Position numbers and translations under genes: made by a program. The notes beneath the pieces were generated by a model. The model saw only the letters and a program-made list of their open reading frames with translations. It searched no databases and had not been told where the DNA came from. This document shows positions 1 through 4,456 of a DNA stretch of 7,173 bases, piece after piece (the stretch's first letter is position 1; each line of letters starts with the position of its first letter). Source of the stretch: Roseiarcus sp043784465 (GTDB taxonomy: Bacteria; Pseudomonadota; Alphaproteobacteria; Rhizobiales; Beijerinckiaceae); NCBI GenBank assembly GCA_043784465.1, contig JAYVYJ010000255.1, positions 1 through 7,173 of the forward strand, written 5' to 3'.

Positions 1-67
1 CTTGCCTTCGTCAATAAAAAGCGCAAGCGGCGCAATGTGTCAGAAGGAGCGAAAGATCGCGCCAGCC
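1..67. other. Left-edge sequence downstream of moxR, no gene supported
   Basis: This short stretch follows the moxR stop codon. On the minus strand one frame is open to the window edge but has no ATG and no convincing ribosome binding site before it. A GAAGG string lies at about 4-8 on the minus strand and could be a Shine-Dalgarno for a gene starting just outside the window. MoxR genes of this subgroup are often followed by a von Willebrand factor A (CoxE-like) gene, but nothing here proves that. No hairpin terminator is visible, which would fit continued transcription. Confidence 0.35.
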
Positions 68-913
68 TCACCCCCGCTCGCGCCGGTTCAGGAAGGCCAG
101 CCGTTCGAACAAATGCACGTCCTGTTCGTTCTTCAACAAGGCCCCATGCAGCGGCGGGATCAGCTTGCGCGGGTCGCGCTCGCGCAAAGTCTCCTCGTCT
201 ATGTCCTCCGACACCAATAGTTTGATCCAGTCGAGCAATTCCGACGTCGTCGGCTTTTTCTTGAGACCCGGCGTCTCGCGCAAAAGGAAGAACGACGTGA
301 GCGCCTCTTCGATCAGACGCGGCTTCAACCCGGGAAAATGCGCTTCGACGATCCGGCCCATCGTCTCGGAATCGGGGAAGCGGATGTAATGGAAGAAACA
401 GCGGCGCAGGAAAGCGTCCGGCAATTCCTTCTCGTTGTTGGACGTGATGACGACGATCGGGCGCACTTTCGCCTTCACCGTCTCGCCGGTTTCGTAGACG
501 TGAAACTCCATGCGGTCGAGTTCGAGCAGCAGATCGTTGGGAAACTCGATGTCGGCCTTATCGATCTCGTCGATCAGCAGCACGGGACGGGGTTCGTGGA
601 CGAACGCCTCCCACACCTTGCCGCGGCGGATGTAATTGCGGATGTCCGATACGCGGGCGTCGCCGAGTTGACTGTCGCGAAGCCGCGATACGGCGTCATA
701 TTCGTAGAGACCCTGTTGCGCGCGGGTCGTCGACTTGATGTGCCAGGAGATCAGCGGCGCATGAAGCGCGGCCGCGATCTCCTGAGCGAGCAGCGTCTTT
801 CCGGTGCCGGGTTCACCCTTGATGAGCAGGGGCCTTTCCAGCGCGATGGCCGCGTTGACGGCCGTCTTGAGTTCGTCGCTGGCGATATAGGTCTGGGTGC
901 CGGTAAAGCGCAT
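68..913 (-). CDS. MoxR-family AAA+ ATPase (CoxD-like subgroup)
   Basis: This 281-residue protein is a MoxR-type AAA+ ATPase, a cytoplasmic ATP-driven chaperone class that typically matures metalloenzymes or multiprotein complexes together with a von Willebrand factor A partner. Walker A is GEPGTGKT (33-40), Walker B is VLLIDE (111-116), and sensor 1 is at SNN (158-160), followed by ELPDAFLRRC with the likely arginine finger at R170/R171. A sensor-2-like region lies near TTSELLDW (222-229). The AQQGLYEYDAVSRLRDSQL stretch (65-83) is, from memory, typical of the CoxD-like subgroup. The start at 913 is chosen because MRFTGT is the usual family N-terminus and GAGGA (918-922) lies 4 bases upstream. 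The reading frame stays open further upstream, to an ATG at 940 and beyond, but that stretch overlaps the DUF2852 gene and is low-complexity Arg/Ser. It lies 64 bases downstream of DUF2852 and is probably cotranscribed with it. The substrate is unknown. Confidence 0.93.
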   Translation of the reverse strand: MRFTGTQTYIASDELKTAVNAAIALERPLLIKGEPGTGKTLLAQEIAAALHAPLISWHIKSTTRAQQGLYEYDAVSRLRDSQLGDARVSDIRNYIRRGKVWEAFVHEPRPVLLIDEIDKADIEFPNDLLLELDRMEFHVYETGETVKAKVRPIVVITSNNEKELPDAFLRRCFFHYIRFPDSETMGRIVEAHFPGLKPRLIEEALTSFFLLRETPGLKKKPTTSELLDWIKLLVSEDIDEETLRERDPRKLIPPLHGALLKNEQDVHLFERLAFLNRRERG

Positions 914-929
914 GCGGTCCTCAAAGGGG

Positions 930-948
930 CGCCGGCGCATGGCCGGCG
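930..948. repeat. Intercistronic inverted repeat before moxR
   Basis: A perfect 7-bp inverted repeat, CGCCGGC (930-936) and GCCGGCG (942-948), encloses a 5-base loop. In the DUF2852-moxR transcript it would form a GC-rich hairpin ending 7 bases before the moxR Shine-Dalgarno. There is no T-run, so it is not an intrinsic terminator. It could be an mRNA-stability or translation-tuning hairpin, or chance in GC-rich DNA. Confidence 0.4.
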
Positions 949-977
949 ACCGTTCATCGCGCCTTTCTGAGGCCGGA

Positions 978-1421
978 TCAACCTTGCGGCGGGACCGGCG
1001 GCGTGGGCTCGGCGTCGCGGCGGCGGCGATCGGCCATGAACGCGTCAAACTCCGCCCGGTCCTTGGCTGCGCGCAACTGGTCCAGAAACCCGTGGAACTC
1101 GCGCTGCTCGTCCTCAAGACGCTTCAGCGTCGCCTCACGATATTCGTCGAAAGCGTGGTTGCCGCTGGTCGGGGTCCGGTTCATCGGCCCGCCGCAATAG
1201 CGTTCCGCCCGCGCTATTGCGCGGCCGACCTTCTCCTGCGCGCGGGCGACCCGGCGCTCCATACGATCCCCGTTTGCATTTGCCCAACCGAACATTTCCG
1301 ATCCTCCCGAATAAGCCATGCGACGCCATGCCCTCCGACGCAGGATCGCGAACGCGAGCGCCGCGAGCCCCAGAGGCCACCAAAAGTGAAACGCCAGAAC
1401 CACCAACAGGATATGCAGCAC
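978..1421 (-). CDS. DUF2852 family membrane-anchored protein, GTG start
   Basis: This 147-residue protein has one N-terminal membrane segment (about 2-27, HILLVVLAF...WWPLGLAALAF) followed by an Arg-rich cytoplasmic side. A charged helical region (91-133) has the pattern FDEYREATLKRLEDEQREF...AKDRAEFDAFM, which I recognise as the DUF2852 signature. Its function is not known. I place the start at GTG 1421 because GGGAGG (1427-1432) lies 5 bases upstream. The alternative ATG at 1451 would add ten residues, has no ribosome binding site, and lies inside the candidate -10 element and operator. It precedes moxR by 64 bases in the same direction, so the two are probably one operon. The short proline-rich tail (139-145) is variable-looking. 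The helical domain could be a docking surface for the MoxR ATPase, which is inference. Confidence 0.85.
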   Translation of the reverse strand: MLHILLVVLAFHFWWPLGLAALAFAILRRRAWRRMAYSGGSEMFGWANANGDRMERRVARAQEKVGRAIARAERYCGGPMNRTPTSGNHAFDEYREATLKRLEDEQREFHGFLDQLRAAKDRAEFDAFMADRRRRDAEPTPPVPPQG

Positions 1422-1438
1422 GACGGCCTCCCGTGTGA

Positions 1439-1457
1439 ATGTAAAATACATTTACAT
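1439..1457. promoter_or_regulatory. Candidate TetR operator, copy 1 (DUF2852-moxR)
   Basis: ATGTAAA-ATACA-TTTACAT is a perfect inverted repeat with 7-bp arms and a 5-bp spacer in a GC-rich region. It covers the candidate -10 hexamer and transcription start of the DUF2852-moxR unit, which is where a repressor would block RNA polymerase. A second copy with the same 7-5-7 geometry lies at the tetR start. The 19-bp size and two-fold symmetry suit a dimeric TetR-family repressor. That the neighbouring TetR protein binds here is inference. Confidence 0.7.
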
Positions 1458-1478
1458 GAGCCGTCACAGGCCTGTCAA
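1451..1478 (-). promoter_or_regulatory. Candidate sigma-70-type promoter of DUF2852-moxR
   Basis: On the minus strand a perfect TTGACA -35 element (1473-1478) is followed after 16 bases by TGTAAA (1451-1456), a 4/6 match to the -10 consensus. Transcription would start near 1444, leaving a leader of about 22 bases that contains GGGAGG before the GTG at 1421. A 10-bp palindrome ACAGGCCTGT (1466-1475) overlaps the -35 element and could be a second binding site. The -10 lies wholly within the candidate operator. Confidence 0.6.
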
Positions 1479-1540
1479 GCGCACCCGGTCGGTGGAGCGC
1501 AAAAGTGCGGGGCGAACATGTGGTGAGCGAGGGTCCGGCG

Positions 1541-1566
1541 AAAGCGGGGGACTTCGCGTCCCCCGC
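1541..1566 (-). terminator. Hairpin terminator after tetR
   Basis: Perfect 9-bp arms at 1544-1552 (GCGGGGGAC) and 1558-1566 (GTCCCCCGC) enclose a 5-base loop. On the minus strand the stem is followed by TTT (1541-1543), a short U-tract. It lies 44 bases past the tetR stop and before the TTGACA of the next unit, so it would isolate the tetR transcript from the DUF2852-moxR promoter. The U-tract is short, so termination may be partial. A weaker 6-bp inverted repeat (1603-1608 with 1615-1620) spans the tetR stop codon and has no U-tract. Confidence 0.6.
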
Positions 1567-1609
1567 GCCCCCTGCGGGATATTTGGAGCAACATAATGGG
1601 GAAGGGCGC

Positions 1610-2236
1610 TCAGACGCCCTCGACTCCAAGCCCCTTGAGATAGACCAGCGCCTGCGCCTCCAGCAGTTCGGCGGGGCTCATCGGCAGCGCTCGCCGCGCG
1701 CCGTCGCCGCGCCCGAACAGAGCGGCGACGCCATGCGCCATCGACCAGATATGCAACGCCACCATCAGCGCGGGCGGGCGCCCCGCGACCGGCGTCAGCG
1801 CGCAGACGGCCTCCGCCGCGCGACGCAGCACGCCGAACGCGCGCTCGCTCGCTTCCCGAAGGTCCGCGTCGCCCACCGCCACGCCCGCTTCGAACATCGC
1901 GGCGTAAAACGCCGGCTCGGCGCGCGCGAAATCGAGATAGGCGATCCCGAGCCGGTCGAGGGCCGCAAGCGCCCCGCCGCGCCCCTCGTCCCAGCCCCGC
2001 GCCAGCGCCGCCTCGAACCGCACGAAGCCCTGCAACGCCACATTGGCCAGCAGATGCTCGCGGTCGCGAAAATGCCGGTAAGGAGCGGCGGGGCTGACGC
2101 CCGCCGAGCGGGCGGCTTCCGCGAAAGTCAGGCCCGCCGGGCCTTTCTTGGCGATCAGGTCCAGCGCGGCGCGGATCAGAGCCTCGCGCAGATTGCCGTG
2201 GTGATAGCCGCGCGGTTCGTCCTTGTCCGTGTTCAT
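1610..2236 (-). CDS. TetR/AcrR-family transcriptional repressor with WHG-type C-terminus
   Basis: This 208-residue protein is a TetR-family repressor, expected to bind a palindromic operator as a dimer and release it on binding a small hydrophobic or similar ligand. The N-terminal DNA-binding domain starts at YHHGNLREALIRAALDLIAKKG (11-32), with the helix-turn-helix around LTFAEAARSAGVSPAAPYRHF (36-56). The C-terminal half carries HIWSMAHGVAALF (162-174), the Trp...His-Gly pattern of the WHG ligand-binding domain. ATG 2236 is the only ATG before the conserved domain, and no clear Shine-Dalgarno precedes it, so translation may be near-leaderless. A palindrome abuts the start codon, pointing to autorepression, and a matching one lies at the DUF2852-moxR promoter. 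The desaturase is divergent with a 120-base gap. A DesT-like role in lipid control is possible, but the operator position favours self and DUF2852-moxR control. The ligand is unknown. Confidence 0.93.
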   Translation of the reverse strand: MNTDKDEPRGYHHGNLREALIRAALDLIAKKGPAGLTFAEAARSAGVSPAAPYRHFRDREHLLANVALQGFVRFEAALARGWDEGRGGALAALDRLGIAYLDFARAEPAFYAAMFEAGVAVGDADLREASERAFGVLRRAAEAVCALTPVAGRPPALMVALHIWSMAHGVAALFGRGDGARRALPMSPAELLEAQALVYLKGLGVEGV

Positions 2237-2253
2237 GTGAAAAGGCTTTACAT
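2235..2253. promoter_or_regulatory. Candidate TetR operator, copy 2 (tetR autoregulation)
   Basis: ATGTGAA-AAGGC-TTTACAT repeats the 7-5-7 inverted-repeat geometry of the site at 1439-1457, with one mismatch in one arm and an identical ATGTAAA arm on the minus strand. It overlaps the first two bases of the tetR start codon, so a bound protein would block tetR transcription. The two copies agree at 14 of 19 positions when both are read on the minus strand. The site is about 50 bases upstream of the desaturase -35, so direct repression of the desaturase from here is less likely. Confidence 0.65.
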
Positions 2254-2301
2254 ATTTTGGCGGCTTCGTCGATGCGAAGGCGCGGTTGAGGCGAGTCTGT
2301 C

Positions 2302-2330
2302 TTGTTGCGCGCGAAAAATCGTCGCTATAG
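2302..2330 (+). promoter_or_regulatory. Candidate promoter of the desaturase
   Basis: TTGTTG (2302-2307) and CTATAG (2325-2330) are spaced by 17 bases, with transcription expected near 2337 and a leader of about 20 bases. The -10 lies inside a perfect 10-bp palindrome, CGCTATAGCG (2323-2332). It is followed by a tandem GCGTCA repeat (2330-2341) and one GAATC (GANTC, CcrM-type) methylation site at 2342-2346. The palindrome and repeat may be regulatory but are short enough to be chance. Confidence 0.45.
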
Positions 2331-2356
2331 CGTCAGCGTCAGAATCGGGGGTGAAC

Positions 2357-3214
2357 ATGAAGAGCTATAACGCGGTTGGCCTCGCGATCATCCTAAGCTA
2401 CGCCCTGGCCTGCGCGTACGCCGCGCCCGCGGCGATCGGCCCCTGGGGGGGCCTCGCCATCGGCGCCGTCTACGGCCTCGCCTGCTGGTTCGTTGCCGGA
2501 ATCTATCTCGCCGACGTGCTGCATCTGGGCGTCGCGCATCGTGCGCTCGATTTCAAACCCTGGTTCATCAAGACGATCACCATTCTCAACAACCTGTTCG
2601 GCATCTATGTCGGGCCGACCGATTGGGTGAACCGCCACCGCCTGCATCACAAGCATTCCGACCATGAGGGCGACCCCAACAAGCTCGCCGACGACGGCTT
2701 GTGGGGCACGCTGTACCTCTGCATCTTCCCCTATCGCTGCAAGGAGAATGTGGCGAACGATCCGATATGCCAATCGCTGACGTTTCGAGTGACGTCGCAC
2801 TGGCTGTTCATCCTGCCGTCGCAGATTTTCAATTATGCGCTGCTGTCGTGGCTGGTCGGCGGATGGGCCTTCGCCGCCGTGCTGTTCTTAGGGATTCGGG
2901 TTTTCGCGATCTGGGTCAACATGATCCAGAATTACTGGACCCACACCCGAACCTTCGGCTACCGCCGTTACGAGGACGAGCGCGACAATGCGATGAACAT
3001 CGGCGAATGGCTGCCGGTGACCGCGACGTTCAGCGCGTGCCTCCAGAACAACCATCACCATTATCCCAACTTGCTGCGGCTGAGCCACAGTGACAGCGAA
3101 TACGATTTCGGCCTGCTGACGATCAAGGCGATGAAGGCGCTTGGCCTCGTCACCGCGACCCCTAAGGGCGTGATGATCCCGGCGGACGTCTCACTCAGCC
3201 GCCTTGGCTTTTGA
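2357..3214 (+). CDS. Membrane fatty acid desaturase with variant third His box
   Basis: This 285-residue integral membrane protein belongs to the membrane di-iron fatty acid desaturase family, which inserts double bonds into acyl chains of lipids or acyl-CoA using O2 and an electron donor. Hydrophobic segments lie near 5-25, 32-52, 70-86, 148-168 and 170-190. Histidine boxes are HLGVAH (56-61, HX4H), HRLHH (94-98, followed by KHSDHEGDPN), H196 in NYWTHTRTFGYRRY, and QNNHHHYP (230-237). Delta-9-type enzymes usually have HNNHH in the last box, so Q230 replaces the first ligand. QxxHH is normal in front-end desaturases, so activity is plausible. ATG 2357 has GGGGG five bases upstream. The frame is open far upstream only because it runs antisense through tetR. 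Its stop lies inside the 3' end of the convergent hydroxylase gene. Substrate and regiochemistry are unknown. Confidence 0.92.
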   Translation: MKSYNAVGLAIILSYALACAYAAPAAIGPWGGLAIGAVYGLACWFVAGIYLADVLHLGVAHRALDFKPWFIKTITILNNLFGIYVGPTDWVNRHRLHHKHSDHEGDPNKLADDGLWGTLYLCIFPYRCKENVANDPICQSLTFRVTSHWLFILPSQIFNYALLSWLVGGWAFAAVLFLGIRVFAIWVNMIQNYWTHTRTFGYRRYEDERDNAMNIGEWLPVTATFSACLQNNHHHYPNLLRLSHSDSEYDFGLLTIKAMKALGLVTATPKGVMIPADVSLSRLGF

Positions 3215-4342
3215 AACGCGGCGGTTGGGACGAAAGAACGGCTCGTAGGTCTGGCGGATGAACCCGTTGGGGATTTCCTCGCCGACGATGCCGTAGCGCT
3301 CCGGCCAGCTTTCAGGAAAATAATAGGTGCCGAGCAGGCGGTCGATCCACGGGAAGTGGATGGCGAAGTTCTTGTCGATGGCTTCCCGCTGCGACGAATG
3401 ATGCCAGTGGTGATAGCGCGGCATCACCAAAAAGCGCTCCAGCCATTTGGCGTTGGGACCGAAATTGCAATGCGTCCATGTCGCGTGCAGCGTGACGAAC
3501 ACCAGATAGGCGAGGATGACCGGCTGCGAAAACGCCAGCATCAGCGGCGCCAGCACCGCCCCGCGCACCAACGTATCGTCGAAGAAATGCGAGCGCGATC
3601 CCGCGATCCAGTCGAGCGCCTGCGAGGAATGGTGGATCGAGTGGAAGCGCCACAGGAACGGGACCTTGTGAAGCGCGAAATGGATGCCCCATTCGGCGAA
3701 ATCCGCCACGAGGACCGCCAGCACGAATTGCACGAGCAAAGGCAGTTCGGCGATAAAATGCGCGAGGGGGGGGATCGCCAGGTAGCGCGTCGCGAAGGTC
3801 GCGGGCAGCAGCACGAAATAGGAAAGCCCTTGAATGGGCAGATGCGTCGATAAAAAATATACGACGTCGAGCGTCCATTGCGGCCGGAACGTGCTTTGGC
3901 TCGGGTCTTGCGGCCAGAACCGCTCCAGCGGCACATAGATCAGCGCCGTCGCCAGCAGGTCAAGCAGGAACCAGTCGAGCCCGATGGCCGGCCCGTCCTT
4001 TAGCGGCTGGTCAATCGGCACGCTCCACCCGCCAAAAGCGAGCGCGGCGATCGCCAGGACCACGCCGGTGGCCGCGAGCGCCTTCTTCTTGCGCAGCATC
4101 GCCGACACCGCGCCCATCACGAGGGCCGCAAGAATCGTCGCCTCGAGGGTCATGCGGATGACGGGCAGCGAATAATGCGCGCGCAATTCCGGCGAACTCA
4201 GCCATTGCGGGAAATGCAGGCAGACCACGCCGCCCAGCCCGAGCACGCCAAAGAACGTCGCCAACACGCCCGCCCACCAGCCGGTGCCCAGACCCTTGGG
4301 CTGACCGTCGTCGAAAAAGGCGTTGATCTTCTGCTCGTTCAT
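3191..4342 (-). CDS. Sterol desaturase / fatty acid hydroxylase superfamily membrane protein
   Basis: This 383-residue membrane protein carries the fatty acid hydroxylase core (PF04116 type), a di-iron oxygenase fold that hydroxylates or desaturates acyl chains, sterols or related lipids. The His motifs are HFALH (221-225), HSIHH (234-238), H291 in THCNFGP, HHWHH (311-315), and H329 before FPWIDRLLGTYYFP. Every expected His is present, so it is probably active. Membrane segments by eye lie near 22-44, 62-82, 88-108, 124-142, 170-190, 198-220 and 266-288. The first three precede the core and make it longer than the minimal family. ATG 4342 gives MNEQKINAFF. The frame extends upstream to 4417, but that adds a Cys/Arg/Ser segment with no family look. 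The ribosome binding site is weak (GAAGCGGG). It lies 114 bases after cckA in the same direction, so some readthrough is possible. The actual substrate cannot be told. Confidence 0.9.
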   Translation of the reverse strand: MNEQKINAFFDDGQPKGLGTGWWAGVLATFFGVLGLGGVVCLHFPQWLSSPELRAHYSLPVIRMTLEATILAALVMGAVSAMLRKKKALAATGVVLAIAALAFGGWSVPIDQPLKDGPAIGLDWFLLDLLATALIYVPLERFWPQDPSQSTFRPQWTLDVVYFLSTHLPIQGLSYFVLLPATFATRYLAIPPLAHFIAELPLLVQFVLAVLVADFAEWGIHFALHKVPFLWRFHSIHHSSQALDWIAGSRSHFFDDTLVRGAVLAPLMLAFSQPVILAYLVFVTLHATWTHCNFGPNAKWLERFLVMPRYHHWHHSSQREAIDKNFAIHFPWIDRLLGTYYFPESWPERYGIVGEEIPNGFIRQTYEPFFRPNRRVSKAKAAE

Positions 4343-4363
4343 CCCGCTTCGCTCTATGTGCGA

Positions 4364-4426
4364 TTGGCAGCGCCAAGATTGGACGTCCACGCAAGACTGG
4401 ACGACAAAAATTGCCAAATTGCCGTC
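4364..4426. repeat. Cluster of short repeats between cckA and the hydroxylase gene
   Basis: The 114-base gap (4343-4456) holds several repeats on the + strand. There is a near-identical 12-mer direct repeat (CAAGATTGGACG at 4374-4385, CAAGACTGGACG at 4392-4403) with an 18-base period. There is a perfect tandem AAATTGCC pair (4408-4423). TGGACGTCCA (4380-4389) is a 10-bp palindrome, and TTGGC/GCCAA (4364-4376) is a 5-bp inverted repeat. GACGACAA (4400-4407) with TTGCCGTC (4419-4426) would pair with one mismatch. Roughly two turns of DNA between direct repeats suits a transcription factor. TTGACG (4423-4428, -) resembles a -35, but I find no good -10 partner, and no clear terminator follows cckA. 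Confidence 0.5.
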
Positions 4427-4456
4427 AACGCTTCCTCAACGCCGCGCGCACCCGCT

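Noticed and set aside
338..970. + strand open frame antisense to moxR
   Set aside because: It mirrors the conserved AAA+ coding frame and has no coherent protein features.
914..1117. N-terminal extension of the MoxR ATPase into the DUF2852 gene
   Set aside because: The added residues are low-complexity Arg/Ser from another frame of DUF2852; MRFTGT at 913 is the usual family start and has a Shine-Dalgarno.
1505..2356. Long in-frame N-terminal extension of the desaturase
   Set aside because: It runs antisense through the whole tetR gene, is Arg/Ala-rich with no family features, and the real start at 2357 has its own ribosome binding site and candidate promoter.
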